Shown here piece by piece: positions 11,805-23,716 of a stretch of DNA of 64,000 nt. Position 1 is the first letter of the stretch. The number at the start of each line of letters is the position of its first letter. Source of the DNA: Cadophora sp. MPI-SDFR-AT-0126 (lineage: Eukaryota > Ascomycota > Leotiomycetes > Helotiales > Ploettnerulaceae). Made by a program: the position numbers and the translations under genes. The notes under the pieces are model-generated. The model was not told the origin of the DNA. It did no database searches and worked only from the letters and a program-made list of their open reading frames with translations. The stretch is taken from positions 496,001 to 560,000 of the forward strand of contig JAGMVK010000002.1 in the NCBI GenBank assembly GCA_020747065.1, written 5' to 3'.

Positions 11805-13831
11805 CTAAGCATCCTCTGACTTCAAATACGGCACTTGAATACCGGTACACACGAAATTCTTGAACTGCCTCGTTGGCAAGTTCATCTCATACATCTCATC
11901 CAGCTCGGCATAAGTTCGATTCTTCGTCTCAGGAACATCAATCCATGTGATGACATAGCAGATTAGGCTCAGTCCTGCGAAGATAAAGCCACACTTACCG
12001 CCGAGGTCACCAGCGTCGGCACCGAACATATAAGGTACTGTGAAGCCGAAGAGCCAGGAAGCGAAAAACTGGCTTACGAAGCCGATACTGTTCGAAACGG
12101 CTCTTAGGCGGACCGAAGATGCTTCTGAGGCGATGACCGGGTAGACAGCTCCGACGGATAGGGCATAGGCTTCGTAGACGATGATCATGCCGATTCCAAT
12201 AAAACTAGTGGTCCAGGAGTCAGTCTTGCTTCTTCTTTTCCTCAAGCTGGCCTATCAATGGGTAGAGGGAGGAATGACTTACAGAAGGGCTTCTGGACTT
12301 GAAAAGCACCCCGCGACGCCAACAGCAATCCAGAAAACGACTGCTACAGCAGAGCCGACCAGCATTAGAGTTCTACGTCCGAACCAGGTCATGGTCCAAA
12401 ATGTTCCGAACAAGAAGACAATTCCGATAGCAAGCTTGATCAAGTTCATGTTGACAGCAAGGGCAGGGTCCATCCCACCGAGTTGGAGAAAGTAGGTCAT
12501 GTTGATGATGAAGGTGATGCCAACCAACTGCCTGTACACAATGTAGAGTCAGTAAGTGCCTATCAAGAACATTCTATGAAAGGGACAGGACATGTCTCGA
12601 TGGAAGAGAGAAGAAAACGGGCTTGCCGATTACATACTGGGCGACATTGGCAAAGATAACGATACGGGTTCGACGCAAGTTTGTTCCTTTAAAGCACTGA
12701 ACGTATGAGACTGAATCCTGGTTCTTCTCGGCCATCAACTCATGCTCCACCACTGTCTGGAGGGCTGCGATTCTCGCTTCTGGGTCCTCGTGTGTGTAGA
12801 GACGCTGATAGGATTTCAAGGCTTTGTCCATGCAGTTGCGCTTGATCAGGTAGATGGGACTTTCTGGGATACAGATTCCGGCGATGACTGCAACGCCTGC
12901 AAGGGCCCATTGACTGGCAAAGACTCTCTGTTTCGTAAATTAGACTTTTTGTGATATGTGGAGTGCATTCAGAACACTTACATGATAAGCGGAGGGGTGG
13001 ACATTCTTGACCTGGGAGCGAACAAGCCCCACACCGACCAATTGTGCCATGACCTGATACTTGATTTAGTATTGAGTTAAGTTGTACTGTATTTTTACAT
13101 ACTGTGAAAAAGGTAAAACATGAAACCAGGGGTCCGCGCAGCCGTGACGGGGCGATCTCAGATATGATGGTCAAATATGCGGGGGTGATCAATCCGAATG
13201 CCAGACCTGCGATGATCTTGCCCATCAAGAACATCACTCGTCTGCTTTCTCGATTCGCAGGGTAGTCGGAAAAGTAGATGACGGCCGTTGCTAGAGATGA
13301 AGTCAGTTCCGGGCTTGAGGGGAATATCAATTGTATCGCTCACCAATAGCTGTTACAATAGCACCGAAAACAAATGTTGTTCTTCTACCAAATCGATCTG
13401 AGATGCCACCAGAGACAAGAGCTCCAGCCATGGCACCAACTTGGATCATGGAGTTCCACAGAGCCAGCCACATCGAAGGGATAATGTATTTCGCGCCAAC
13501 AAGAGTTCCAAAACTCCTCCTGAAAGATTACACAGTCAGTAATTTGTCACTTCAAAGTCCATGGACTAGTTCAAATCAAAACGCCTTGGGAGACTGCGAA
13601 TATGGGAACATACTGAAAAGCGGGCATGGCCACCACCTGGCTGACGATGATCAGATCAAAGCCATACACCATGGGCCCTGAGGCCAGTGTACAGCACCAG
13701 CTGATGGTCTTGGGATTGGCCTTGATGGTCTCCCATATACTCATCGACATCTCATTGTTTACATCAGGGGGAAGGACGTGTGGACTCGCGTCCTCGACGT
13801 GCGTCTCTGGCATATCCTTAGCACTACCCAT
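11805..13831 (-). CDS. MFS sugar transporter (sugar porter family, alpha-glucoside/maltose permease-like)
   Basis: Spliced model: complement(11805..12204, 12283..12531, 12638..12927, 12982..13053, 13103..13290, 13344..13519, 13614..13831), 1593 nt, 530 aa, in frame. Sugar-porter signatures occur in order: a GGISDRFGRR loop between helices 2 and 3, SEIAPSRLRGPLVS after helix 4, CIPESPIYLIKR before the central loop, WFGRRTLML after helix 8, and VPETKNRTYAELDEMYE at the end. About 12 membrane segments; plasma-membrane H+/sugar symport is expected. The N-terminal cytosolic segment and the sequence after it (WETIKANPKTISWC) resemble fungal maltose/alpha-glucoside permeases. It is divergent from the cytosolic GH3 beta-glucosidase across 0.83 kb, which suggests uptake of a beta-glucoside or disaccharide for internal hydrolysis. 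The actual substrate cannot be read from the sequence. Confidence 0.9.
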
Positions 13832-14660
13832 AGCTGTTGAGATGTTGGAAAGTCGATCGGGAGATGAGGAGATTGAATCGGAGACGAGAATGCAGAGTTG
13901 AAGTGCTTCAGTTCGTGCTGGATGATCTCAAACAGGGAGTCGTTCATTCCCATTAAGTATCTTCCTTGAAAAGGGTCAGAGTCTGGGGATTGCGGGCGTG
14001 GGGTATGGAGTGTGGTTGGTCGGGACTCCAATCAATCCATCAATATTTGTTTCCAATGCATGAAGGCTGGAAAGCAGGGGTTCCACAGGAAGTTAGGGTG
14101 AAATGAGACCTGACTCGTGTTCAGCGGAGTGATCCGAAAGGCTTCCGAGCCAAATCTTGCCCTGTCCCTGTCGTTCTTCCGAAGCCACTGCCAAGTCTAT
14201 TGAACGGAGGCTACTAGAACTAAAGGGCCCGAGGTTTGGCTTGCGGTAACTTCTCCTGTTCTGGACATCCGACAAGGCAGAGATCTCCGAAGAAAACCCG
14301 GGGTTGAATTATGGGGAAGATCTCCCTCTTACACTGGGGAACAAAGGTGGGTGGCATGGCGGGTTCTTCTCTCCACTCTCTTTCGGAGGAGCTCTCCCTG
14401 TTACCGAAAGAAGTGTGTGCAATAAGGTTGGTCTTTCATTCACTTTTACTCTAGTAAATTATTCTTTTTCTTCCCCATCTTTTTTCGTCTACCGATGTCC
14501 TTGGTCTCGTCCATACTTTTGCACGATAAGACCGAGGAGACTCTGCAAGCAAACTCAGTATTCCATCTGATCCCCTTCAAAGATCTTGAGAGTTGCAAAG
14601 AAACAGCAGCCTCTATCTGTCTATCTGTCTTTTAAGTCCTCATTGGAAGAATCCCACAAT
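13832..14660. promoter_or_regulatory. shared divergent promoter region, MFS transporter / GH3 beta-glucosidase
   Basis: 829 bp between two divergent start codons. It contains a CT-rich stretch (about 14455-14530) upstream of the GH3 start and a short upstream reading frame on the minus strand (from 14031). Bidirectional regulation is inferred from the layout only. Confidence 0.45.
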
Positions 14661-17443
14661 ATGGCCACACTTAACGTAGAAAGTGTTCTGTCAAAGTTAT
14701 CCCAAAAAGAGAAGGTCGATCTCTTATCAGGTAAAAACACCCTGGATGCCGTAGGAAACTCTTATATACAGGCACAGTCTGCTGATAAACCACAGGGGGG
14801 AGCTTCTGGCACACAAAGTCTTTACCGAAACACGGAATTCCAGGACTTCGACTTTCAGATGGTCCAAATGGTATCAGAGGTCAGACATTTTTTGCTGGGA
14901 CAAGAGGAGCAGTAAGTTCCAATCGATCGCACATGAAGTATAAGGGCTAAGAAATGAGGTTCTCCCGTGCGGCACTGCATTAGGCGCAACATGGGATCGT
15001 GAACTGCTTGTCCGGGCGGGAAAGCTGATGGGTACAGAGGCTGTTGCGAAAGGCGTTCATGTCGTTTTGGGCCCGACGATCAACATACAGCGTGGACCAC
15101 TAGGTGGACGGGGATTTGAATCCATCTCAGAAGATCCAGTTCTGAGCGGTCTTGCTGCGGCATCGTTAATAGAAGGCATTCAGGCCAATGGTGTGGTTGC
15201 TTGTCTCAAGCATTTTGTCTGCAACGATCAAGAGCATGAGCGGAATCGTGTCGACGTGAGAATTACACAACGAGCTTTGAGAGAGATATACTTACTCCCT
15301 TTCATGCTTGCCATTAAAGGTGGGAAACCGGGATCAATGATGTCCTCATATAACAAGATCAACGGTCTCCACGTCAGTGAGAGTAAAGAGCTACTGACAG
15401 ATGTCTTGAGGGCGGAATGGGGCTGGAAAGGGCTGATCATGAGTGATTGGTAAGCCTCACTCTAGCTTGATGTTTTATATCCTAACATATACCAGGTTCG
15501 GCACGTACTCTACTTCAACTGCTATCCGCGCGGGCTTGGACTTGGAGATGCCAGGACCCTCCAGGTTTCGAGGAAACTCACTCGGCCATGCAATAACCAC
15601 CAACAAAGTCGGAAAGCACGTCATAGATGAAAGAGTGAGGGAAATGCTGAAGCTTGTCAACAGATGCGCAGCATCAGGAATTCCTGAAGATGCACCAGAA
15701 TTGGAAATTGATAGCCCAGAGATCAGAGCGCTGTTAAGAGAGCTAGCTGTTAGTTCGATCGTGCTTTTGAAGAACGAGAACAAAATCTTGCCATTTTCGA
15801 AAACAAAATCTGTGAGTTTTGAGAACAAAGCTCGGTAATTGAGACTAACATTTCCCCACAGACGGTTGTGATTGGGCCAAATGCGATAATAGCAACCATT
15901 TGTGGCGGTGGCTCTGCATCTCTACCTTCCTACAATGCCACCACACCATACGAAGGGATTCAAGCAGCGTTGGGTACTAAAGTCCCCTTCACGGTAGGGG
16001 CTTACTCCCACAAGGAACTGCCAATTCTTGGATTACAAGTTAAGACCGCTGAGGGAGAAGACGGCATGAGCTTCAGCGTCTATAATGAGCCTCCAAGCTC
16101 ATTCGAACGGCATCGAGTCGATCGAAAAGTCATCACTAAGACCGATGCTATGTTGATGGACTACAAAGTTCCTACGAACACAAGTGGTCTCTGGTATGCT
16201 GACATCGAAGGCCGTTTCACGCCCGAGATCAGTGGGGAGTACGAGCTCGGGCTATGTGTATATGGCCAAGGCCAGCTCTTTGTAGATGGAAAACTGGTAG
16301 TAGACAACTCCACCAAGCAGCGCCAGGGGACCGCCTTCTTTGGCTGCGGCACTGTGGAAGAAAAGGGCGTAATTTCGGTCAAGCAGGGACAGACATATCA
16401 TATCAAAGTCGAGTATTCTAGCGCGCCAACTAATACTCTTGGATCTGGGGGCGTGGTTCGATTTGGTGGTGGAGGTTTCCGCATTGGTGGCGCTTTTGTG
16501 ATTGATCCCGAAGCAGAAATCGAATCTGCCGTAAATTTGGCACAAGGAGCTAATCAAGTTATCATTTGTGCTGGTCTGAATGTAAGTCCTCAACTTCTTC
16601 TCTTACAATTTCATGAGAGACCAGAAGCTTACAAGAGTCTCCATCCAGGCCGATTGGGAAACCGAAGGCAGCGACCGACAGCACATGTCTCTCCCAGGAC
16701 ACCTCGATGAAATGATATCTCGCGTGGCGCGCGCAAATACCAACACAACCGTCATTCTACAAGCCGGTACGCCAGTCTCTATGCCATGGATAAACGACGT
16801 CTCAGCGGTGGCATGGGCTTGGTATGGAGGTAACGAAGCTGGCCACGCAATTGCCGACATCATATTCGGTGCCGTCAACCCCAGCGGCAAAACGTCCCTA
16901 TCTTTCCCCAAAGTTCTCGAAGACAACCCCACATTTCTCAGCTTCAAGAGCGAGCGTGGCCGTACATTGTATGGCGAAGACATTTATGTCGGATACCGGT
17001 ATTACGAGTCTGTCAGACGCGAGGTACTGTTCCCTTTCGGCCATGGCTTGAGTTATACAACTTTCTCATTTTCCAATTTGAAAATCGATCATAACGAGCA
17101 ATTGGGGAATATCAAAGTCTCTGTGGTGGTAGAGAATACAGGCTTGATCGCAGGTGCGGAAGTCGTACAAGTATACGTCGCACAACGCAACCCCTCTATC
17201 GGAAGGCCGAAGAAAGAGCTCAAGGGGTTTACGAAACTGCATCTGCAACCCGGCGAGAAGAATACTGGCGTCGTAGAGATCGAGACTAAGTATGCGACGA
17301 GCTTTTGGGACGAGGAGAGGGATATGTGGGTTTCTGAGGAAGACATATATGATGTGCTTGTCGCAAACACGAGTGCTGCGAGTGGGCAGATCCTGTCGGG
17401 GAGCTTTGATATTACAAGTACGACTTGGTGGAAGGGGTTATAG
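14661..17443 (+). CDS. GH3 beta-glucosidase with PA14 insert, probably cytosolic
   Basis: Spliced model: 14661..14730, 14796..14911, 14959..15449, 15496..15811, 15862..16581, 16649..17443; 2508 nt, 835 aa, in frame. The first intron is essential: reading through it hides the conserved [20 protein letters not shown] block. Domain order: GH3 N-terminal barrel (residues about 1-300) with the substrate/acid motifs [23 protein letters not shown] and the nucleophile Asp in GLIMSDWFGTYS; GH3 C-terminal domain; a PA14 domain inserted at about 390-545 ([32 protein letters not shown]); [16 protein letters not shown]; and a fibronectin-III-like C-terminus. No signal peptide, so it should act inside the cell, hydrolysing terminal beta-glucosyl residues of imported glucosides. 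Length matches intracellular fungal GH3 enzymes of the PA14 type. Confidence 0.92.
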
Positions 17444-17489
17444 GAGGCAAAACAATGAACGTTTAAAAGTTTCAAAGATAAACGTAAAG

Positions 17490-17653
17490 AATTGTATATC
17501 TTAGATTATCAAGTTAATAAATATAAGCGTATCTCTTTAAGATACAAAATTTATATTTTAAAGAGATATATCTTATATCTTTTGAAGATTCTTAAGAAAA
17601 TAAATTTTATATCTTAGAGAGATTCTTAAAAAGATTCAAAAAAAATACATATA
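17490..17653. repeat. AT-rich repeat debris, left flank of the pogo element
   Basis: Strongly AT-rich, with short self-complementary runs of the type TATCTCTTTAAGATA / TTTAAAGAGATATATC. It shares the string TTAGATTATCAAGT (17501-17514) with a near-identical string on the other side of the transposon (19548-19561). This looks like an older RIP-mutated repeat into which the transposon jumped. Confidence 0.5.
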
Positions 17654-19513
17654 ACGTGGTTTATCACCGAGTCGGACATATCACCGAGTCGGACACTTTT
17701 CCCCATATTCTACCCCATTAACTTTAATACGCGTTTTCTTAATAACTACAAATGGAAATTCAAACTTAAGAAGCACGAATCATTTTAGCTATTAAGGCTA
17801 TTTAAACGTCTAAGAAACTAAGCTAACGCTTTATAGTAAAAATCTATAAAGTACTACTTTCAACCTTCTCTAATAGAATAACCGGCCGAACTTACCGCCT
17901 TGAAACTAAGGCTAATGGCCTTAAATTAACTAAACTAGAAGAGGAAGTAATTATTTAAAATATACTTAATATGGATTCTAGAGGATTTACGCCCCGGTTA
18001 GCTAGTGTAGAAGATATAGCTAATTTTATCCTCGAATCGCGGGGGGGAAGACGCGTCAGCAAGCTCTAGGCTTATCGATTTGTATAACGACAACTAGACC
18101 TTAAGACGTGTTTTAATCATGTTTACGATTTCCAAAGGGCCTTATGCGAAGATCCTAAGCTAATTGGCGCATGATTTCAATTAGTAGAAAACATAAGGGT
18201 AAAATATAGGGTTTTAGACTGCGACTTCTATAACTTCGATGAGACTGGGTTTATGATGGGCGTAATCTGTACTACAATAGTTATAACCCGTTCAGATCGA
18301 CGTAGCAGAGGTAAGGCAGTTTAGCTAGGGAATCGGGAATGGGCTATAGTAATTACTTATATCAATAGGGAGGGCTGGAGTATTCCTTTATTTTTAGTGG
18401 TTCAGGGTAAGAATCATCTCTTTAATTAGTATACCAACGGCGGCCTCCTACCTAACTAGGTTATTAAACTAATAAGTAATAGCTGGACGAATAATAAGAT
18501 AGATCTGGAATAGTTAAAACACTTTAATAAATATACTAGTACTCAAGTAAAGGGTCTATATCGAATACTAGTCTTAGATAGGCATAAGAGTTATGAATCA
18601 GCCGAATTCCAAGAGTATTGCAAGGCATATAATATTATAACTCTTAGACTGCCTCCCTACTCGTCCTATCTAACTTAGTTACTTAATATTAGGTGTTTTA
18701 GTATATTGAAGCGGGTGTATAGTCAGTAAATTAAGACGTTTATTAAGGCCTATATTAACTACATCATAAAGGTCGAGTTCTTCCTAGCTTTTATAGTAGT
18801 ATATAAGGAATTAATAATAGCCCAGAACGCTTAGGTTAGGTTCTATAGAGCTAGCTTAGTGCCTTTTAACCTAGAAGCTGTACTTTTAAAGCTTGATATA
18901 AAGTTACGGACTCTAACTCCCTCTAGACCCTCTACTACTAACACCTACCCTTAGGTCTCCCAGACCCCGTCTAACCTAATAGAAGCTCTTTCACAAATAA
19001 CTCTTATACGGAATCAGATTACTCGTTACTAAGGAAGCTCGCTAACTCCACTTTTCGAGACAGTTACTATATTAGTAAAGGGTATAAAGCGAATAGCCTA
19101 TAAGATAACCCTACTATCCGCTAAGGTACGTAATCTTCGAGCAGCTAATAAAGCCCTTAGTAAACGCTGTAGGGCTAAAAAGGCTCGCGTCCGTGAAGGA
19201 GGTGCACTTACAGTAAAAGATACATAAGATCTTTTATCGTAAAAGAACGCAGAAAAGCAAGCATAACGCGACTTACGTATAGAGGGGGGTAGGAAGAAGG
19301 AGGGGTAACTATTGATACAGCGCTATAGCACTTACGGGAAGACTAGTTATAACGCGCGTACTTATCAAGATACTATAGTTATATTAGGTTCATTAGATTC
19401 CGAGTAGTTATAATTAATTTAATATATTATGGTTAATTTATTCAAGTTTGAAGTTCTGTGCTAAGGAAAAGTATCCGACTCAATGATATATCCGACTCGG
19501 TAATAAACCACGT
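17654..19513 (+). mobile_element. RIP-degraded Fot1/pogo-type (Tc1/mariner superfamily) DNA transposon
   Basis: 1,860 bp, bounded by terminal inverted repeats: the left end begins ACGTGGTTTATCACCGAGTC and the right end, read inward on the other strand, ACGTGGTTTATTACCGAGTC. Similarity continues for about 45 nt and includes an internal direct repeat of ATCACCGAGTCGGACA. TA lies directly outside both ends (17652-17653 and 19514-19515), fitting a TA target duplication. The interior encodes a broken DDE transposase on the + strand. Size and layout match Fot1-like elements. The C-to-T/G-to-A-type decay, leaving many TAG/TAA stops and high TpA, matches RIP. Not capable of encoding its own transposase. 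Confidence 0.88.
17740..19410 (+). pseudogene. pogo/Fot1 transposase remnant
   Basis: No open frame survives, but conserved transposase blocks can be followed across stops: YNFDETGFMMG (18232-18261, first catalytic Asp region), LVLDRHKSYES (18568-18600, second catalytic Asp region), LRLPPYSSYL (from about 18645, the usual PPHSSH block) and FSILKRVYS. The tail is Lys/Arg-rich (NKALSKRCRAKKARVREGG, near 19145-19200). Many stops sit where Gln or Trp codons are expected, as RIP would produce. Confidence 0.8.
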
Positions 19514-19590
19514 TATATATCTTTTAAAGATATATAAATTTCAAATCTTAGATTATGAAGTAGATATATACCTAGATAAAATAGTAAACG
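19514..19590. repeat. AT-rich repeat debris, right flank of the pogo element
   Basis: Contains CTTAGATTATGAAGTAGA (19547-19564), nearly matching 17500-17514 on the left flank. This suggests that both flanks belong to the same kind of older repeat. Confidence 0.45.
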
Positions 19591-19692
19591 CCTCGCTTGG
19601 TTCTGCGCAGCCCAATTGTCTTGCCGCACTGAGTTCAAAAATCCGGTTAAGTATAGGCATAGCTCTGCGAGGAACTCAAGTGCAGTGGGACT

Positions 19693-22134
19693 TCATGGAA
19701 TATTGTTTAACCACGACATGTCCTCAAAATCAAAGACCACATTCGGGAACCCCTCCTGTCCGTGTCCCAGCCCGTTCGCAATCCCGTCTTGCACACCTTC
19801 AGCAACACCCCCACTAGCCTGCTCATCCGTGCTCGAAACCGTAGCCGCCGAAATGGTCGCCGAGAGGATCTCCAAGGCGGCCACACATCGTTCCGCCAAT
19901 TCTCCGTGACAACAGAGCGCCTTGAGCATCTCGATAGCGGAAGACCAGGAGTCTGTGATTGAGTAAATAGGACTGCTCTGCTCCAGCACGGGCCGCAGGC
20001 GCGAAGTCAGCAGGATGGTAGATGCTGTGTATATATCTTACATTCAGGATTAGCGTGTTGGTTGTTGAGAAAGCGTGATAAAATAGATACGTACAGAAGA
20101 TACAATACCACCATGCAGGTAGCATTCCAATTTTACCGCTTGGGCGAAAGTGCGTCTTGATATGCCCGATCAGATCATGTGCTGCTGTTAGACAGAGTGC
20201 TGAGCACTGGAAGCTCATACGCTCGCCGACGCTCTCGTCGAGAATCGTACCAGCGTAGAGGGGGCGTGATTGGGGGAGGCAGAAGCGCGAGAGGATTGGG
20301 CGGAGGATGAGGATGCGGGCATGTAGGAATCTTGAAGTCGGAATTAGCTTGCTTTTTACATCAAATGCATTGCATTCCTCACCTGGCTCTGAAGACAACA
20401 GCTTGCCTCTGATATATAGGGGACGTGAACGAATCCAAAGAAGAAATCCGCAAATAAGATGGTAGACTACGCCCACAAACCATTAAGTCATGGTCCATCT
20501 TTAACACTGTCACGATCTCGGAGGACTCGATGTTATTCGTTCCAGCGTCTCCATGCGCGGTCTTCTCTGCTCCAGGTACAGCGTAGAGCGTGCTTGAGAG
20601 CGTTTCAGATATGATCTCGTAAAGTTGGAGAGTCTTCACATAAAAGGTCAGGGGTGAGGCATTTCCTTCTGGAGAGTCTAAGTGAGGTAGAGGTACGGCT
20701 CTTGCCACTACACTCGAGATCATCGCTGGGCGGCCAAATGTCATGGATAATATCCTGGCCCGAATCATGAGTTGGAGAGCGTTCAAGTGCGGATACGACA
20801 CGTACCTATCCATTAATATACACCCGTGCCAAACTCGACGAGTAAGCTCACTATCTTGAGCAGAATGATTCTCATACGCATTGGATTGCGGTAAGTGTAG
20901 GCCTAATCCTTGAGCTACACGTATTGCGTGACCTATAACCATCCAGCATTGATGGGCACTACTTGTACTCTGCAAATATTGACCCATAATTAGTAGACAC
21001 TGCACAATCTGCATTGATCCCACGGCCCATAGGCTATCATGCAGCAAGTCTTGAGCTCGAGCAAAGAAGGTCGCCGCTGAAGCAGCACGTTCTGCACAGT
21101 CCACACTCTCTGCTAACTGGCATGCCGAAGCGAAGATCGCATTCAAAGTGGCTATCAGAATGGGGTCTTCTGGATCTGGAGAGTCCCCAAGCCAAACCGC
21201 GGTGTACGCTTTGTGCATGGAGTTGTCATCGAAGAACGGATACAGAGGATGTATCAGCTCCCAATATGTCTTCATCAAATTATCCGCCGCTCTTCGAGCA
21301 GGAAGTGTATAGTCCAGTCTCACACGTGTAGCTCCACCCGCTGGCCGATGTAATGATGTACGAGCAGAATGAGTCTGCACTGGCTGCTCATGAGTGCGCG
21401 GGACTTGAACTTGGCTGTTTACAGCTGACTTCAGCTGTTGCATAAAAGAGCTCGCACAGCTATTTCCGAAGAAACTTGGACTCGCAGATTCGATCGGGCC
21501 AGTCATGGAATTGATGCTGTCGACAGTCGGCATCCTGCCACCACCAGGAGAATGCATACCACCTGGCCTATATGAACCACTGGTTGCATAAACATCTTCG
21601 ACTCCTGGAGCTTCGCCTGTTGAACGATTGAAATTCGTTGACACGATAGTAGATTGATAGAAATCATGGCGATCCTGAGAAGTTCCGGATCTGATTCCCC
21701 CTGGACTAGTCGCAGCTTGAGCCAAGATAGAGGGTTTAGCCCTCGTCACGCTGGGTGAAGGATAGTGACCATTGTCTCTAGCGGGAGCATCGAACACAGT
21801 CTCATTCGTTGCTGATGCAGGCCCAGGGTTTGGAATTGTATTGGTTGGCAGATACGAATGACTTGGAGTTCGCTGTCTGAGAATACCATCGTCGGTATAA
21901 TTGCACTGAGCGTTGCGTCGCATACATGTTGTACAAACTGTTCGGACATTCTGTCAGCTGTTGTCCCTGTCGCAACTCTGTCTCTATCTTCTGAGGCCTT
22001 CGGACCCGAGTCAACTGACCTGGCCGAGTACCACAGCACTTAACTTTCCGTAAGCGACAAGAGTCACAGGCAACGTCTATCTTTTGTCGCTTTGATTTTG
22101 GAGCATCAGACATAACGGCGGTGTCTTGAACCAT
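19693..22134 (-). CDS. Zn2Cys6 transcription factor with fungal-specific TF domain
   Basis: Spliced model: complement(19693..20036, 20095..20330, 20383..21937, 22020..22134), 2250 nt, 749 aa, in frame. Removing the first intron rebuilds a perfect binuclear cluster: C-x2-C-x6-C-x6-C-x2-C-x6-C (CDSCRLRKVKC ... CTTCMRRNAQC) at residues about 17-44. Basic residues KSKRQK precede it. A Ser/Pro-rich stretch follows, then the fungal-specific regulatory domain (ADNLMKTYWELIHPLYPFFDD, VAQGLGLHLPQ, RRVWHGCILMDRY). Two starts are possible, 22134 or 22113. It is divergent from the hydrolase gene at 22550, so it is a candidate pathway-specific activator of the downstream gentisate-type genes. Its 3' end lies 180 bp from the dead transposon. 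Confidence 0.88.
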
Positions 22135-22549
22135 GTTCCGAAGACTGGAGCACGTCGGAAGGGAATTCCTGGGGAAGGCTGGTATTTGTGGAGTCGCGCA
22201 TGGAATGCAGGATCTGGGGGCGTCAGGGAACCAAAGTGAACACACTAGCGAGTCAGCAGCCGAGCGGCCATTACAAGTCGCGAAATCCTCCCGGGACTAT
22301 TAATCCGAACATGCCCTTGTAATTTCGGAACGTATGGGCATCATGGTGTTCTGGACGACGATACGGATGATCTCGGTTTCAATGTCCAATTTCTGCTCCG
22401 AGGACTTTTCATTGTATCTAGTAATCTACTTTTCACATTACGCTTATAAGTATTCAATCACACAGCTTTCATCCTCTACAGCCAGATAGTAACAGTCGGA
22501 GCTCAGTTCAATTTCTTACGACTCATCCAAGATCCCGCTACACACTGAA
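22135..22549. promoter_or_regulatory. shared divergent promoter region, regulator / hydrolase
   Basis: 415 bp between divergent starts. CGG-type triplets typical of Zn2Cys6 binding occur (for example near 22130, 22262, 22362, 22497), but no clean inverted pair stands out. A TATAAG element at about 22444 could serve the + strand gene. Confidence 0.4.
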
Positions 22550-23518
22550 ATGGCTTGGGCTCGGTTAATTAGATTCGTCGACACGAAGGGTGTGACTTCC
22601 TTTGGAGAGCCATGTATTGAGCGCGCTGAAGATCTACTGAAGTCGCTGGCTAATCAGACCCTTTATGCTCTGAAGCTCGAAGGATGGGATCCATTCGCTC
22701 TGTCGGCACCGGGGGAGAAAGTGCAGGTCCAGAGCATCCTCGAAGTTCTCAAGCCAACAGATGTTCCAATCATCAAATGCATTGGTCTGAATTATATGAA
22801 GCACAGTACGTAGTTAATTGAGTTCCAAAAGAGAACTATACTTACTTTCCAATAGTTGCAGAAGGAGGTCGGAAACCCCCGCCTTTCCCTTCTCTATTCA
22901 TAAAATCTTCCCCATGTCTGGCAAAATATGACGAAGATGTCCCAATTCCCAAGATAGCTCAAGGGAAGAATTTGGACTATGAAGGAGAACTAGTAGGTGT
23001 CATTTCTCCAAGCTATGTAGAAGGTCACTAACGATTTGTAGGCTGTTGTGATTGGCAAAACTGGCAAAAATATTACACCTGAAAGTGCACTCGAATATGT
23101 TGCAGGTTTCACACCCTCCAACGATGTATCAGCGAGAACATGGCAGAAAGACCCCACATACGCGGGAGGCGTGCCGCAATGGTGCTTCGCAAAGGGATTC
23201 GACAAATTCGCTCCTATTGGGCCGATGCTAGTTGCACCGTCAGTAGTTGGTGCGGCAGATAATTTGAGATTGCAGACATTTGTCAATGGAGAGCTTCGTC
23301 AAGATACGAGTACGGATGACCTTCTCTTCAATGTTCGCGCGATTGTGAGCTTTTTGAGCCAGGGCTCGACGCTGGAAAAGGGCACAGTAATCATGACAGG
23401 CACGCCTGCTGGTGTGGCCATGGGAATGGCAGAACCCAAATGGCTTGTTGATGGTGATGTGGTGGAGGTGAAAATTGAACACTTGGGTAGCTGCGTCAAT
23501 AAGATGGTTTATGAATAG
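22550..23518 (+). CDS. Fumarylacetoacetate hydrolase family protein, candidate fumarylpyruvate hydrolase
   Basis: Spliced model: 22550..22805, 22856..22992, 23042..23518; 870 nt, 289 aa, in frame. Family hallmarks: IKCIGLNYMKH near residue 80, PSLFIKSSPCL, then the metal-binding set DYEGELAVVIGK and TPSNDVSARTWQ, and the C-terminal IMTGTPAGVAMGM. These match the FAH C-terminal catalytic fold, which uses Mg2+ or Ca2+ held by Glu/Glu/Asp to cleave C-C bonds of beta-diketones. Length fits the short FAH-like class (fumarylpyruvate or acylpyruvate hydrolases), not true fumarylacetoacetase of about 420 aa. Next to a gentisate dioxygenase-like gene, the likeliest job is splitting fumarylpyruvate into fumarate and pyruvate. 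Oxaloacetate decarboxylase activity is an alternative in this family. Confidence 0.9.
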
Positions 23519-23716
23519 ATGATATTTACCTGCTAATCACATAAGCATGTCCTCCGATAGATTTGTGACATCCAATGGGGGTGCGAAAATAAGCCCTTCA
23601 AACTCGGTATAGTGTGACTACCAATGGCTCCTGGTATATATATCTATCACCTTTCCCACTCCTCCATTTTAATTTCAAGTACTCCTGGGTAGTCATCAAT
23701 CATTCTTGGTCACGTC

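Noticed and set aside
13759..14031. Minus-strand frame overlapping the transporter's 5' end
   Set aside because: Overlaps the true start in another frame; at most an upstream ORF.
14661..14915. Apparent frameshift disabling the GH3 gene
   Set aside because: A 65-nt GT-AG intron at 14731-14795 and a 47-nt one at 14912-14958 restore the full conserved N-terminus, so the gene is intact.
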